A stretch of DNA of 64,000 nucleotides from Pseudomonadota bacterium (GTDB lineage Bacteria; Pseudomonadota; Alphaproteobacteria; Micavibrionales; UBA1664), in contig RFNZ01000004.1 in the NCBI GenBank assembly GCA_009926935.1, positions 85,104 to 149,103 of the forward strand, read 5' to 3'. This document shows positions 53,658 through 63,763 of this stretch, one piece after another. The number at the start of each line of letters is the position of its first letter. The first letter of the stretch is position 1. The notes beneath the pieces are model-generated. The model searched no databases. It saw nothing but the letters and a program-made list of their open reading frames with translations, and was not told the origin of the DNA. The position numbers were made by a program, and so were the translations under genes.

Positions 53658-54578
53658 TTACAGCTTGCCCGTAAGCTCGGGCAGGACAGTAAACAAATCG
53701 CCAACCAGCCCGTAATCCGCGACCTGGAAAATAGGCGCTTCGCCATCCTTGTTGATGGCGACGATGACTTTTGAATCCTTCATGCCGGCAAGGTGCTGGA
53801 TGGCGCCTGAAATACCAACGGCCACATAAAGGTCGGGCGCTACAACCTTACCCGTTTGTCCTACCTGATAATCATTCGGTACAAATCCGGCATCGACAGC
53901 AGCGCGGGATGCGCCAACGGCAGCGCCCAGTTTGTCGGCCAGCGCCTCGATGATTTTGAAATTCTCGCCCGAACCCAAACCACGCCCACCGGATACAACA
54001 ATACGTGCGGCGGTCAGTTCAGGGCGTTCCGATTTCGAAAGCTCTTGAGAAACAAAACTCGTAAGCCCCGTATCGCCGGTGCCCGTAAGTGTTTCTACAG
54101 CAGCGCTGCCTCCTGTGGCGGAAGCTTTATCAAACCCTGTCGAACGCACTGTAATGACTTTTATGGCATCGCTGGATTGCACGGTGGCCAAAGCATTTCC
54201 AGCATAAATCGGCCGCACGAATGTATCGGCTGACACAACCGATACGATGTCGGAAATCTGTTGCACATCCAAAAGCGCGGCCACGCGTGGCAATACGTTT
54301 TTCCCGAAGGATGTGGCAGGGGCCAGTACGTGGCTGTACCCGCCGTCTTTCGCCAGCTTGGCAACAAGCGGGGCCACGTTTTCGGCCAGATGGTAGCAAA
54401 GCGCATGGTCATCGCAGGTGAGGTTTTTTGCGACACCCTGAATGGGTTCAACCTGTGATCCGGGGCCAGCATAAAGCACGTGGATCTCGCCACCGATTTT
54501 TGTGGCGGCGCTCACGGTCGAGAGCGTGGCAGGCGTGATTTTACCCTGAATAAGCTCAGCCAGAACAAGAATGGTCAT
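53658..54578 (-). CDS. etfA: electron transfer flavoprotein alpha subunit
   Basis: Binds FAD and passes electrons from acyl-CoA dehydrogenases to the quinone pool. Seen: [21 protein letters not shown] at the N terminus, [23 protein letters not shown] near 193, GYVPNDYQ-like [14 protein letters not shown] near 228, and the C-terminal [23 protein letters not shown]; 306 aa. Coupled to etfB by an ATGA overlap. Confidence 0.96.
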   Translation of the reverse strand: MTILVLAELIQGKITPATLSTVSAATKIGGEIHVLYAGPGSQVEPIQGVAKNLTCDDHALCYHLAENVAPLVAKLAKDGGYSHVLAPATSFGKNVLPRVAALLDVQQISDIVSVVSADTFVRPIYAGNALATVQSSDAIKVITVRSTGFDKASATGGSAAVETLTGTGDTGLTSFVSQELSKSERPELTAARIVVSGGRGLGSGENFKIIEALADKLGAAVGASRAAVDAGFVPNDYQVGQTGKVVAPDLYVAVGISGAIQHLAGMKDSKVIVAINKDGEAPIFQVADYGLVGDLFTVLPELTGKL

Positions 54579-55327
54579 GCAATCACCTTCGCTTCGTTGC
54601 GGAGCTTGTCGATAAGCGCATCGACATCAGGCACTTTAATACCGCCCTTACGCTTGGCGGGTTCCTCCACCTTCAGGGTCTTGAGGCGTGGCGCAAGTTC
54701 GATACCGAATGTCGCGGCGTCAATTGTCTCCAGCGGCTTTTTCTTGGCCTGCATGATAGCGGGCAGGGCGGCGTAGCGTGGGGTGTTCAGGCGCAAATCG
54801 GTTGTTACAATCGCAGGCAGTTTCAGGGATAGTGTTTCAAGCCCACCATCAACCTCTCGTGTTACGGCCACTTTGCCGTCCGCAACCACAACTTTCGATG
54901 CAAACGTGCCCTGTGGCCAGCCCATGAGGGCGGCGAGCATCTGGCCCGTCTGGTTGCTGTCATCATCAATCGCCTGCTTGCCGAGTATCACGAGGTCCGG
55001 CGCTTCTTTTTCAATCAGCTTTTTTAAAATTTTGGCAACGGCGAGTGGCTCGACGGTTTCGGTGGTCTGCACCAGTATCCCGCGGTCCGCGCCAACGGCC
55101 ATTGCAGTACGGATGGTGTCGGCGGCTTGTGCAGGGCCAATCGATACAGCCACTATCTCCGTTGCAATTTTGGCTTCCTTCAACTTCACGGCTTCTTCAA
55201 CCGCGATTTCGTCAAAGGGGTTCATCGACATTTTGACGTTGGCGAGGTCCACGCCCGAGCCATCCGGCTTGACGCGGATTTTGACGTTGTAATCGACCAC
55301 CCGTTTGACAGGTACGAGTATTTTCAT
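54575..55327 (-). CDS. etfB: electron transfer flavoprotein beta subunit
   Basis: AMP-binding subunit of ETF. Seen: [19 protein letters not shown] start, [17 protein letters not shown] near 36, [25 protein letters not shown] near 113 (binding loop) and the C-terminal recognition segment near 195. The ATG at 55327 has AGGAG five bases upstream; a TTG at 55330 precedes it. 250 aa. Confidence 0.95.
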   Translation of the reverse strand: MKILVPVKRVVDYNVKIRVKPDGSGVDLANVKMSMNPFDEIAVEEAVKLKEAKIATEIVAVSIGPAQAADTIRTAMAVGADRGILVQTTETVEPLAVAKILKKLIEKEAPDLVILGKQAIDDDSNQTGQMLAALMGWPQGTFASKVVVADGKVAVTREVDGGLETLSLKLPAIVTTDLRLNTPRYAALPAIMQAKKKPLETIDAATFGIELAPRLKTLKVEEPAKRKGGIKVPDVDALIDKLRNEAKVIA

Positions 55328-55335
55328 CAAGGCTC

Positions 55336-55518
55336 CTATCGTGAGGAAACGGCTAAAAAGAACAGCAGCAAGGCAACAGCCTGAAGGCCGACGCGCACGC
55401 GCATCATTTTGTTTGAAAAACGGGCATCGCCCTTATGCATGGCAAAAAGCCCGACACCAAGGGAGGCCAGTACCGAAAGCATGGCAAGGATCATAAGGAC
55501 AGAAAAAATAGAGCTCAT
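55336..55518 (-). CDS. twin-transmembrane protein, 60 aa
   Basis: Small inner-membrane protein with two helices ([21 protein letters not shown] and [15 protein letters not shown]) joined by the basic loop [12 protein letters not shown], a pattern of the HIG1-like twin-transmembrane family seen just upstream of etfB in alphaproteobacteria. Only eight bases separate it from etfB, so it is in the etf operon. Function unknown. Confidence 0.8.
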   Translation of the reverse strand: MSSIFSVLMILAMLSVLASLGVGLFAMHKGDARFSNKMMRVRVGLQAVALLLFFLAVSSR

Positions 55519-55685
55519 CAGGAATCCATTTTACGTTGAAAAGGTTAATACAACAAGGCAAAGCCGTTGGAATTATTCAAGCTTTCCGCGTTGCACAAAC
55601 AGGGTAATGGGTGAATAGATCATATTTACAGTTTTTCCACGATATGGTTTTATTCCTGTCGAGTTCAACCCGCTGGGAAACATGC

Positions 55686-55988
55686 ATGAAAACGGACAAA
55701 TCTATTCACTCAGGAAATTGCGGTTTTTGCGGCACGGAAGTCCCCCAAGCCTACACAACCTGCACGGGGTGCGGCGCAATGTGGCGCAGACATACAACAA
55801 TTGGCACTACAATTGCTCTGGTTTTTATTGCGGCACCTTTGGCTGGCATTTTTTTTGGCGGAATGGTTGGTAACTTCTCAGGATCTACAACTACTGGGTT
55901 TGTAATAGGTGGTATTATCTTGATCTTATTTGTATGGATGTTTTTAAAGGATAACAAAAAATTCAGCTGGTTTCGTAAAGACAACTAA
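55686..55988 (+). CDS. zinc-ribbon membrane protein, 100 aa
   Basis: Not assigned to a family. Seen: an N-terminal zinc ribbon with CGFC and CTGC (two CxxC pairs, residues 12-29), then two membrane helices (IGTTIALVFIAAPLAGIFFGG and TGFVIGGIILILFVWMFL) and a basic tail. The ATG at 55686 has GGGA seven bases upstream; a longer frame starting at 55611 adds unlikely residues. Converges with ubiG, 12 bp away. Confidence 0.65.
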   Translation: MKTDKSIHSGNCGFCGTEVPQAYTTCTGCGAMWRRHTTIGTTIALVFIAAPLAGIFFGGMVGNFSGSTTTGFVIGGIILILFVWMFLKDNKKFSWFRKDN

Positions 55989-56000
55989 TAGCAGCAGGCT

Positions 56001-56702
56001 TTAAAACCCGCGTTTTTTAGCACAAAGAAAATAATTTACATCGACATCTGCTCGGTTTTCCTTGAACACACGGCGCAGCGGGTCAAAAACAAGCCCCGTC
56101 ATATCGCTCACCTTGGCACCGCTCATGGCCAATGCTTCAGCCAGCTCTGATGGTTTCTTGAACTTCTTCCAGTCATGTGTGCCGCGCGGAACCCAGCGCA
56201 AAATGTACTCGGCCGCCACAATACCAAGCGCGAATGATTTGGGCGTGCGGTTAAGCGTTGAAAAAATAATGGTGCCGCCCGGCTTACAAAGGCTGACAAC
56301 GCTCTCAACAAAAAGCGCCGGGTCATCAACGTGCTCAATGATTTCAAGCGCCAAAACCGCATCATACCGGCCCTTATGGTTTTCGGCCGTTGTGCAGTGA
56401 TAGGCTATATCAAGCCCGCTTTCAGCCGCGTGGGCTTTAGCAGCCTCTATGTTCTCAAGTCCGGCATCAATGCCGGTCACCTTCGCCCCCATACGGGCTA
56501 AAGGTTCACACACAATTCCCCCGCCGCAGCCCACATCAAGGATTTTGAGGCCGCGAGCATCTCCGCCCAGCCAGCGTTTTAAGATACCCATGCGTACCGG
56601 GTTTAGGGCATGCAAAGGTTTCATGGGCCCTTGCTCATTCCACCATTGCGTTGCGAGGCTGGTGAAGTTATGAATTTCGCGTGCGTTTGCTGTCGAAGCC
56701 AT
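56001..56702 (-). CDS. ubiG: ubiquinone biosynthesis O-methyltransferase
   Basis: Methylates two hydroxyls during ubiquinone synthesis. Seen: EIHNFTSLATQWWNEQGPMKPLHALNP at the N terminus (family signature), SAM motif KILDVGCGGGIVCEPLARMG near 58, and LEIIEHVDDPALFVESV near 125; 233 aa from the ATG at 56702. It is divergent from lysC with only 19 bp between start codons, so each promoter must overlap the other gene or be further inside. Confidence 0.95.
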   Translation of the reverse strand: MASTANAREIHNFTSLATQWWNEQGPMKPLHALNPVRMGILKRWLGGDARGLKILDVGCGGGIVCEPLARMGAKVTGIDAGLENIEAAKAHAAESGLDIAYHCTTAENHKGRYDAVLALEIIEHVDDPALFVESVVSLCKPGGTIIFSTLNRTPKSFALGIVAAEYILRWVPRGTHDWKKFKKPSELAEALAMSGAKVSDMTGLVFDPLRRVFKENRADVDVNYFLCAKKRGF

Positions 56703-56721
56703 AAAGGACTTAATAGAATAA

Positions 56722-57987
56722 ATGCCCACGATTGTCATGAAGTTTGGCGGTACCTCTGTTGCGGATCTGCAAAGGATCGAAAACGCTGCCGATAAAGTCA
56801 TACGCGAAATAGTGCGCGGCAACCGCTGTGTGGTCGTGGTCTCCGCCATGTCCGGCGTGACTAACCAGCTCGTATCCTGGGTCAATAGCCTGACACCCGA
56901 TTACGACGCCCGCGAATACGATGCCGTTGTGGCAACCGGCGAGCAGGTGACGGCGGGCCTTATGGCGATTGCGCTTCAAAAACATGGCATCAAAGCACGT
57001 TCGTGGCAGGGGTGGCAGGCCGGGGTTATCAGCACAACAGCCCATGGCCGCGCCCGTATACAGGATATCGAAGCCGAAAGGCTTGAAAGGGCGCTCGCCA
57101 AGGGCGAGGTTCCGGTCATTGCGGGTTTTCAGGGTGTAACGGCTGCAGGCCGTATTACAACACTGGGTCGTGGCGGGTCTGATACATCGGCGGTGGCCTT
57201 TGCAGCCGCCCTCAATGCCGACCGTTGCGATATTTATACGGATGTCGACGGCGTCTACACAACCGACCCGCGCATCTGCAAGGATGCCCGTAAAATCAGC
57301 CGCATTTCGTTTGAAGAGATGCTGGAAATGGCATCTGTCGGTGCCAAGGTATTGCAAATCCGCTCGGTCGAACTGGCCATGAAACGCGGTATCAAATTAC
57401 AGGTATTATCAAGCCTCGAGGATAAAATCGGCAGCGATCTGCCGGGTACCTTGCTGGTAAAGGAGGAAGACGTGCTCGAATCCCATCTCATTTCCGGTGT
57501 CAGCTGTTCAAAGGACGAAGCCAAGATAACCTTGGTAGGCGTTCGTGATATGCCGGGCTTTGCGGCCTCCATGGTCAAGCCCTTGGCCGATGCAGGCATC
57601 AATATCGATATGATCGTCCAGAACGTAACGGCGGACGGCAACGCAACGGATATGACATTCACCCTCTCAAGTGCAGACCTCCACAAGGCCGTTAAGGCGC
57701 TGGAGGGTGTCGCCGACAAAGTCATGACGGATGACAAGGTTGCCAAGGTATCGGTCATCGGCATCGGTATGAAAGCGCACCCTGAAGTCGCTTTGACGGC
57801 ATTTAAAGCCATGGCAGACGCAAACATCAACATCATGGCCATCAGCACATCCGAGATAAAAATCTCCATGCTGGTGAGCGAAACCAAGGCAGATGACGCT
57901 GTTCGTGCCCTTCACAGTGCTTTTGAGCTGGATAAGGTAGAAAAAACCCCGCAAATTCTTAAGGTTAAGCACAAGGAAGGACGTTAG
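56722..57987 (+). CDS. lysC: aspartate kinase
   Basis: First step of the aspartate family (Lys, Thr, Met). Seen: IVMKFGGTSVADLQRIE at the start, TLGRGGSDTSAVAFAAAL near 148, DGVYTTDPRI near 175, and two C-terminal ACT domains that bind feedback effectors. 421 aa. The ATG at 56722 has AAGGA 13 bases upstream, a long spacing. With dapF it supplies diaminopimelate. Confidence 0.96.
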   Translation: MPTIVMKFGGTSVADLQRIENAADKVIREIVRGNRCVVVVSAMSGVTNQLVSWVNSLTPDYDAREYDAVVATGEQVTAGLMAIALQKHGIKARSWQGWQAGVISTTAHGRARIQDIEAERLERALAKGEVPVIAGFQGVTAAGRITTLGRGGSDTSAVAFAAALNADRCDIYTDVDGVYTTDPRICKDARKISRISFEEMLEMASVGAKVLQIRSVELAMKRGIKLQVLSSLEDKIGSDLPGTLLVKEEDVLESHLISGVSCSKDEAKITLVGVRDMPGFAASMVKPLADAGINIDMIVQNVTADGNATDMTFTLSSADLHKAVKALEGVADKVMTDDKVAKVSVIGIGMKAHPEVALTAFKAMADANINIMAISTSEIKISMLVSETKADDAVRALHSAFELDKVEKTPQILKVKHKEGR

Positions 57988-58044
57988 GGATAAAGCGTAT
58001 TTTTCCCTGTTTTCTTCAGCACTGCCTGCGCTATAACTCTTCCC

Positions 58045-58839
58045 ATGCTGAAATTACGAATGGTGGACCGGAATATTCTGGATCACTACACCGATCTTCC
58101 GGTGGGTGAAATCCTGCGGCGTGCGCGCCTCCAGTACGAAATGGAGATCGCACATGTATCCGCACGCCTCAATATCCGGCCCGAGCATCTGACGGCAATC
58201 GAAGCCGGTGATATTTCGCGCCTGCCGGGGCGTGTCTATGCCGTAGGCTTCGTGCGCTCTTATGCCAATTTTCTGCAATTGGATTCCGATAAAGTCGTGT
58301 ACCTGTTCAAATCGCAGGTCATCGGCCACACAGAAAACCGCGATCTCCATTTCCCTGTGCCCGTTCAAGAGACGAGACACCCGGCATGGTGGATGGTAGC
58401 CGCCTCCGTAGGTACGCTGGCCATAATTGGGGCATTGTTTATATTTTTGGGTCGTGAGGCGAAAGAACCCGCAGCCGAGCCTGAGCTGCCCGCCGCCATT
58501 TCAGAACTAAAAACAGAGAATGACAAAGCTTCTGAGAAAACCGAGGCAGTAACAGTAAAAGCCAACGGCAAACTCAAAGTTACAGCGCTTGAGGCAAGCT
58601 GGGTTGAAATCAAGGCGGGGGATGGATCCGAGGATGTGATCGTCTCGCGTGTCCTAAAAAAAGGCGAGAGCTTTACAGCCCCCGATATGGACAACCTGAT
58701 TTTAAGCACAGGTAATGCCGACGGTGTAAAAGTTTACTGGAACGACAAGGAAGTTGATGTATTTGAAGGGCGCGAGGGTATCGTGCGCGAGCTGCCGATT
58801 TCAGCCCTGACAGCTTTTAAAACCAAGGTTGCCCAATGA
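58045..58839 (+). CDS. RodZ-like helix-turn-helix membrane protein
   Basis: Likely cytoskeletal adaptor of cell shape. Seen: an N-terminal HTH_25 domain (about 20-85) with [16 protein letters not shown] and [26 protein letters not shown], a membrane helix near 115-135 ([21 protein letters not shown]), and a C-terminal DUF4115 domain near 180-255 with [12 protein letters not shown] and [11 protein letters not shown]. 264 aa. Coupled to ispG by an ATGA overlap, as in many proteobacteria where rodZ precedes ispG. Confidence 0.88.
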   Translation: MLKLRMVDRNILDHYTDLPVGEILRRARLQYEMEIAHVSARLNIRPEHLTAIEAGDISRLPGRVYAVGFVRSYANFLQLDSDKVVYLFKSQVIGHTENRDLHFPVPVQETRHPAWWMVAASVGTLAIIGALFIFLGREAKEPAAEPELPAAISELKTENDKASEKTEAVTVKANGKLKVTALEASWVEIKAGDGSEDVIVSRVLKKGESFTAPDMDNLILSTGNADGVKVYWNDKEVDVFEGREGIVRELPISALTAFKTKVAQ

Positions 58840-59966
58840 GTAGCGACCATACCTCCGTCCGTCCGTGGCGGCAGATAGGCCGCCGCAAATCACGCCAGAT
58901 CATGGTAGGCAATCTTCCTGTTGGTGGCGATGCGCCGATAACAGTCCAATCCATGACCAATACACTGACACATGATGTCGATGCCACGATTGCCCAAATC
59001 AAAGCGATGGAAAAAGCAGGCGTCGATATAGCCCGCGTGTCCTGCCCTGATGAAGACTCAACCGCAGCCCTTTCAAAGATCGTGAAGGGCGTAAACGTAC
59101 CCATCGTGGCCGATATCCACTTTCATTACCGTCGCGGAATTGAAGCGGCAAAAGCAGGCGCTGCCTGCCTGCGCATCAATCCCGGCAACATCGGGTCAGA
59201 AGAACGCGTGCGGGAGGTCATCAAGGCCGCAAAGGATAACAATTGCGCGATCCGCATCGGCGTCAACGCAGGTTCACTTGAACGCGACCTTCTCGAAAAA
59301 TATGGCGAACCATGTCCCGATGCGATGCTTGAAAGCGCGATGCGCCACATCAAAATCCTTGAAGACAACGACTTCTTCAATTTCAAAATCTCCTGCAAGG
59401 CATCCGATGTATTTATGGCTGTGGCAGCCTACCAATTGCTGGCCGATGCATGCGACTACCCATTGCATCTGGGGATTACCGAGGCAGGGGGCCTCCGCAC
59501 CGGCACGGTTAAATCAGCCATCGGCATCGGCAATCTTTTATGGGCGGGTATTGGCGATACTATCCGCGTATCACTTTCGGCCGACCCGGTTGAGGAAGTC
59601 AAAGTCGGCTTCGATATTTTAAAATCGCTTGGCTTGAGGCACCGTGGCGTCAACGTAATTTCCTGCCCAAGTTGCGCTCGCCAGCAGTTTGACGTGATAA
59701 AAACCGTAGCTGTATTGGAAGAAGCGCTGGCGCATATCACAACCCCCATGACGGTCAGCATCATCGGCTGCGTCGTCAATGGCCCGGGCGAGGCACTGAT
59801 GACCGACATCGGTCTCACCGGCGGCGGGCGCGGCACACACCAGATTTACCTGGGCGGCCAGCAGCATCACCGCATACAGGATGGCGATCAGGATATCGTG
59901 AGCCATATCGTCAAACTGGTGGAAGACAAGGCGCGTGAAATCGAAGCCGCCAGGAAAGCCGCGTAA
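58836..59966 (+). CDS. ispG: 4-hydroxy-3-methylbut-2-enyl diphosphate synthase
   Basis: [4Fe-4S] enzyme of the MEP isoprenoid pathway. Seen: [22 protein letters not shown] near 33, [17 protein letters not shown] near 90, the cluster region [13 protein letters not shown] near 272 and [10 protein letters not shown] near 310 with the third Cys. 376 aa. Stop is two bases before prfA. Confidence 0.96.
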   Translation: MSSDHTSVRPWRQIGRRKSRQIMVGNLPVGGDAPITVQSMTNTLTHDVDATIAQIKAMEKAGVDIARVSCPDEDSTAALSKIVKGVNVPIVADIHFHYRRGIEAAKAGAACLRINPGNIGSEERVREVIKAAKDNNCAIRIGVNAGSLERDLLEKYGEPCPDAMLESAMRHIKILEDNDFFNFKISCKASDVFMAVAAYQLLADACDYPLHLGITEAGGLRTGTVKSAIGIGNLLWAGIGDTIRVSLSADPVEEVKVGFDILKSLGLRHRGVNVISCPSCARQQFDVIKTVAVLEEALAHITTPMTVSIIGCVVNGPGEALMTDIGLTGGGRGTHQIYLGGQQHHRIQDGDQDIVSHIVKLVEDKAREIEAARKAA

Positions 59967-59968
59967 CC

Positions 59969-61036
59969 ATGGCCTTTGAAGCACATATTGAAAATATTCT
60001 ATCCCGTCACCGTGAACTGGCGGCATTGATGGCAGCGCCGGATGCCGCGGCTAACTTTGCCAAACTGGCAAAAGAATATGCCGATTTACAGACCGTCGTC
60101 GATGCCGCGACCGCCTATAAAAACGCCCTTAAGGAACGCGGCGACTTGGAAGCGTTATTAAACGACCCCGACATGAAGACAATGGCCGCTGATGAGCTTC
60201 AGGCCCTCAAAACAAAAATCCCTGAACTTGAAACGGCCTTGCATCTGGCACTGGTACCAAAAGATGAAACGGATGCCCGCAACGCCATCCTCGAAATTCG
60301 GGCAGGGACGGGCGGTGATGAAGCCGCGCTTTTCGCCGGTGACTTGCTGCGCATGTACAAAGGCTATGCCGCCATTCAGGGCTGGCGCTTTGAAATACTC
60401 GAGGCCGCCGAGAGCGATCTGGGGGGATTCAAGGAAGTTATTTGCTCAGTCGAAGGCACGAACGTCTTTTCAAAACTGAAATTTGAATCCGGCGTGCACC
60501 GCGTCCAGCGTGTACCGGCAACGGAGGCCTCGGGCCGCGTGCATACATCGGCGGCGACGGTTGCCGTGTTGCCAGAGGCGGAGGAAGCCGACATCCATAT
60601 CAACGAAGCCGATTTGAAAATCGATATTTACAGGGCTTCTGGCGCGGGCGGTCAGCACGTCAATAAAACGGAATCGGCCGTGCGTATTACGCACATCCCG
60701 ACCGGTACGGTTGTAGCCATGCAAGAAGAACGCTCGCAACACAAAAACAAGGCGCGCGCCATGAAGGTTTTGGCAAGCCGTATCCTTGAAGAACAGCGCC
60801 AGAAACTGGCGACCGAACGCGCAACCGACCGTAAGTCGCAAGTAGGCTCGGGCGATAGGTCCGAACGCATCCGCACCTACAACTTCCCGCAAGGCCGCGT
60901 GACCGACCACCGCGTGGATATAACCCTCTATGCCATCGACCGCGTGATGATTGGGCAGGATCTCGATAAAATCATCGATGCGCTGGTGCGCGAGGATCAG
61001 GCGGAACGCCTGGCCACCCTGCAAGGCGCGGCATGA
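59969..61036 (+). CDS. prfA: peptide chain release factor 1
   Basis: Reads UAA and UAG stops. Seen: stop-recognition PxT motif as [15 protein letters not shown] near 186, the catalytic GGQ in [15 protein letters not shown] near 230 and [15 protein letters not shown] near 258. 355 aa. Its Gln in GGQ is the methylation target of PrmC, whose gene overlaps its stop by four bases. Confidence 0.97.
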   Translation: MAFEAHIENILSRHRELAALMAAPDAAANFAKLAKEYADLQTVVDAATAYKNALKERGDLEALLNDPDMKTMAADELQALKTKIPELETALHLALVPKDETDARNAILEIRAGTGGDEAALFAGDLLRMYKGYAAIQGWRFEILEAAESDLGGFKEVICSVEGTNVFSKLKFESGVHRVQRVPATEASGRVHTSAATVAVLPEAEEADIHINEADLKIDIYRASGAGGQHVNKTESAVRITHIPTGTVVAMQEERSQHKNKARAMKVLASRILEEQRQKLATERATDRKSQVGSGDRSERIRTYNFPQGRVTDHRVDITLYAIDRVMIGQDLDKIIDALVREDQAERLATLQGAA

Positions 61037-61944
61037 CGCTGGGTGCACTCTACCGGCAAATCAAAACACGCTTTGGGGCAGCAGGCATCGAAACACCGGA
61101 ACTGGATGCAAAATTACTCCTGTCATACGCGCTTGGCTGCGCCCCGAACGACGTTCTGCTAAAACCTGAAACACCCGCACAAACAAACAAGGTTTTGGAA
61201 GATGCGCTAGCGCGTCGCCTCAAGCATGAACCAGTCTCTAAAATCATTGGCACACGCGGCTTTTACGGCTTTGAATTTGAAGTGAGCCGCAATGTTCTTG
61301 ATCCGCGCGCTGATACCGAAACACTGGTCGATGCCGCGCGTATTTTTATCTCATCGTCATTCCGGCGAAGGCCGGAATCCACGCTAAATAACGACGAGTA
61401 TAAGATAGACGGCACCGTGGATCCCTGCCTTCGCAGGGATGACGATATAAAGATACTAGATCTATGTACCGGCTCAGGATGCATTGCATTGACACTGCTC
61501 AACCTGTTTTCAAACATCAAGGCAACAGCAACCGATGTAAGCCCGAAGGCTCTTTCTGTGGCCAAGCGAAATGCCGAAAGATTAGGCCTTTCAAACCGCG
61601 TCAGGTTTTTAGAATCAGATTGGCTCAAAAATATAGAAGGTCGTTTTGATGTCATCACCTGCAACCCGCCTTACATCCCGAGCAACGATATAGAGACGCT
61701 TGAGGCAGATGTCCGACTCTATGATCCATTGCTGGCATTGAATGGAGGCGCGGATGGCCTCGTGCCCTACAGAATCGTTTTTCCACAGATTCGAAAATTT
61801 TTAAAAAAAGGCGGCGTTGCCTTTTTTGAATGTGGAGCGGGGCAAGCGGAAGATATCGTTAAAATAGCGGCCAGCTGCGGCCTGGAGGTGGTATCGATTG
61901 CAAAGGATCTGGCAGGCATTTCACGAGTCGTATGTCTCTCATAA
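61033..61944 (+). CDS. prmC: release factor glutamine methyltransferase with in-frame repeat insert
   Basis: Methylates the GGQ glutamine of release factors. Seen: N-terminal helical domain (1-75), [15 protein letters not shown] near 88-103, SAM motif [10 protein letters not shown] (141-150), ESDWL near 195 and catalytic NPPY near 205. Residues about 108-137 (SFRRRPEST ... DPCLRRDDD) are encoded by an 88-bp palindromic element (61356-61443) in the linker between the domains; standard PrmC lacks this segment. The frame stays open through it, so the protein is probably functional with a surface loop. 303 aa. Confidence 0.93.
   Translation: MTLGALYRQIKTRFGAAGIETPELDAKLLLSYALGCAPNDVLLKPETPAQTNKVLEDALARRLKHEPVSKIIGTRGFYGFEFEVSRNVLDPRADTETLVDAARIFISSSFRRRPESTLNNDEYKIDGTVDPCLRRDDDIKILDLCTGSGCIALTLLNLFSNIKATATDVSPKALSVAKRNAERLGLSNRVRFLESDWLKNIEGRFDVITCNPPYIPSNDIETLEADVRLYDPLLALNGGADGLVPYRIVFPQIRKFLKKGGVAFFECGAGQAEDIVKIAASCGLEVVSIAKDLAGISRVVCLS
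61356..61443. repeat. 88-bp palindromic element inside prmC
   Basis: Unit 1 (61356-61382) starts GTCATTCCGGCGAAGGCCGG and unit 2 (61417-61443) ends CGCAGGGATGAC; they are inverted with a 34-bp spacer. Outer bases ATC / GAT extend the inverted ends to 61353-61446. Architecture equals that of the intergenic 16117-16207 element; unit 1 differs from the 14788 unit by one base in the core. Confidence 0.88.
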
Positions 61945-62140
61945 GGCGTCAAAGAGAAAAATGTGTCTTTTCCCCTCTTGTTGTTTTACCCCTCTCGGCG
62001 ATAGCTTCACGGCATCAACGCGACATGGTGGAAGGCAGGAAGATTTTCAACGCGCTGTATTGATTCCGTAACAACGGTCAAGATGGCGCAAAAACAGGAT
62101 TTTCTTGCATAAACGAACGAACACCATACGCTTTTAACTA

Positions 62141-62149
62141 TGTGGATAA
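62141..62149 (-). promoter_or_regulatory. DnaA-box match upstream of the DUF4167 gene
   Basis: TGTGGATAA is the complement of the consensus DnaA box TTATCCACA; GTATCCACG follows about ten bases later. The 248-bp gap between prmC and this gene (61945-62192) holds nothing else recognised. Could be chance or DnaA-linked control. Confidence 0.4.
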
Positions 62150-62192
62150 CCATGTGTGTATCCACGGGGAAAAACAAACGTCAGGACGGGTC

Positions 62193-62693
62193 ATGAGACA
62201 CAACAGCAACAGAAATCGCATGAAGGGCCGTAATAACAATAATAATAACGGCAATAATGGGCAGCGCCGCGGTAACGTACCGCCCCGCATGCAGGTTTTC
62301 GATTCCAACGGTCCTGATGTCCGTATCCGCGGGACTGCCTGGCAGGTCCACGAGAAATATCTTGCGCTTGCTAAAGATGCCAATTCATCAGGCGATCTCA
62401 TCATGGCCGAAAACTATATGCAGCACGCCGAGCACTATCAGCGCATCATTAATAGCTTTAACGAGCAGATGCCGCAGTGGGCACCGCAGGCTGCAGATAA
62501 CGACGACGTGCAAGAGGGGGACGTGCAGGTTCAGCACGGCCAGCAATACCAGCAGCAAAACATCCCGCCTCAGCAACAGGCTGTGAATGCTGGGGGCGCT
62601 CCACGTGCTGACCGTCGCGATGATGGTTTGGGCTTACCATCTAGCCTCTTCAAGCCAGCGGCACCGGCGCCAGCCGCGCTCGAGACGGCATAA
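62193..62693 (+). CDS. DUF4167 domain-containing protein
   Basis: Alphaproteobacterial family, RNA-binding role suspected, found between prmC and clpB. Seen: a basic Asn/Arg-rich start (KGRNNNNNNGNNGQRRGN), the conserved core FDSNGPDVRIRGTAWQVHEKYLALA and DANSSGDLIMAENYMQHAEHYQRII, and a disordered Gln/Pro/Ala-rich tail. AGGA six bases before the ATG at 62193 decides the start over an upstream frame start at 62142. 166 aa. Confidence 0.92.
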   Translation: MRHNSNRNRMKGRNNNNNNGNNGQRRGNVPPRMQVFDSNGPDVRIRGTAWQVHEKYLALAKDANSSGDLIMAENYMQHAEHYQRIINSFNEQMPQWAPQAADNDDVQEGDVQVQHGQQYQQQNIPPQQQAVNAGGAPRADRRDDGLGLPSSLFKPAAPAPAALETA

Positions 62694-62717
62694 TTTAGAC
62701 GCATTTTTCTGCGATTA

Positions 62718-62749
62718 TAAAACCTCGGCAACATGCCGGGGTTTTTTTT
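62718..62749 (+). terminator. terminator after the DUF4167 gene
   Basis: Stem AAAACCTCGGC / GCCGGGGTTTT with loop AACAT and eight T residues, 25 bp after the stop. Confidence 0.92.
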
Positions 62750-62759
62750 ATAGGACAAA

Positions 62760-63656
62760 ATGACCGCTCTTTCCCGCCGCGATACTTTGCTTGTGCTTTT
62801 AGTGATCCTCATCTGGGGCGGGCATTTTGCCGTGATCAAGGCGGGTGTGGGTGAGGTTGGCGCGCTCATCAGTCTCACTTTGCGTTTCGCCGTGACTTTT
62901 CTGCTCTTCCTGCCTTTCTTTAAATGGCCGGGCTGGGAAACATTCAAAAAAATAGCTGAAATAGGATTTCTGATGGGCGTTATCCATCAGGGTATGATGT
63001 TCACGGGCATGCAGAATCTCGACTCATCAAGCGTGGCCGTGCTCGTGCAGTCACAAACAATTTTCTCGGTCATTCTCGGGCGCATCATGCTGGGCGAAAC
63101 ATTCGCATGGCGCACAACCCTTGGGCTCATGATTGGTGCAATTGGTGTCGTGGTAATGCTGGGTGTGCCCGATGTCGGCAGCAACCCTATATCTTTCTTT
63201 TTGGTCGTGGGCTCAGCCTCGGTGTTGGCACTCAGCTATATCCGCATGCGCCAGTTACCCAAGGTCAATCCAATGACCTTTATCGCCATCATCAACGGCG
63301 TATCGCTGCCTCTGGCGGCGCTAGCAAGTTTCATGACAGATGGTATGTCCGGCTGGTCAAAGGTGCCCGATGCCAATTGGCTCACACTCTCAGGGGTTTT
63401 GGCCTATCAGGCGGTTCTCATCGCCATCACACATATTTTATGGCAGCGCCTCCTTAGCCGTAACGAGGTCGCGCGTGTCACATGCTACACGCTGCTAACC
63501 CCTGTTGTGGCGATTGCCATCTCCGTCCTTTTCCTTGGCAAGGTGCTCACTTGGCCATTGCTTCTTGGTGCAGGGCTTATTATGGGCGGCCTTGGTATCG
63601 TCGTTATCCGCCGTGTGCAAATGAAGCGTGATCGCCCGGTAAATATCATTGATTAA
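62760..63656 (+). CDS. EamA-type DMT transporter
   Basis: Ten-helix metabolite exporter, substrate unknown; the TM1 region VLLVILIWGGHFAVIKAGVG resembles the YedA/RhaT-like branch and differs from the tandem pair at 35.4-37.3 kb. Seen: two EamA halves, DSSSVAVLVQSQTIFSVILG near 82 and VARVTCYTLLTPVVAIAISVLFLG near 237. 298 aa. It lies between a strong terminator and clpB. Confidence 0.9.
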   Translation: MTALSRRDTLLVLLVILIWGGHFAVIKAGVGEVGALISLTLRFAVTFLLFLPFFKWPGWETFKKIAEIGFLMGVIHQGMMFTGMQNLDSSSVAVLVQSQTIFSVILGRIMLGETFAWRTTLGLMIGAIGVVVMLGVPDVGSNPISFFLVVGSASVLALSYIRMRQLPKVNPMTFIAIINGVSLPLAALASFMTDGMSGWSKVPDANWLTLSGVLAYQAVLIAITHILWQRLLSRNEVARVTCYTLLTPVVAIAISVLFLGKVLTWPLLLGAGLIMGGLGIVVIRRVQMKRDRPVNIID

Positions 63657-63676
63657 AGGACATTAGTCCTATATAG
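63647..63676 (+). promoter_or_regulatory. possible sigma-32 promoter of clpB
   Basis: CATTGAT (63647-63653), 14 bases, then CCTATATAG (63668-63676). This resembles the heat-shock consensus CTTGAAA-N13-15-CCCCATNT in the looser alphaproteobacterial form (CTTG ... CCTATAT). It overlaps the end of the EamA gene and lies 88 bp before the clpB ATG; clpB is a standard RpoH target. Confidence 0.35.
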
Positions 63677-63763
63677 TGATTCCTGACCGCGCTTATTAAA
63701 AGGCGGTTCATACAAACGTGAGATGCTTATACACTAGGGTCTCGTAACCAAGGGGTGCCTTAT

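Noticed and set aside
56710-57887. Two long minus-strand ORFs (215 and 210 aa) antisense to lysC
   Set aside because: They mirror the lysC codons exactly over its conserved regions and have no recognisable product.
61950-62090. 36-codon ORF beginning near 61962 in the prmC-DUF4167 gap
   Set aside because: No convincing ribosome site, odd composition and no terminator; not reported as a gene.
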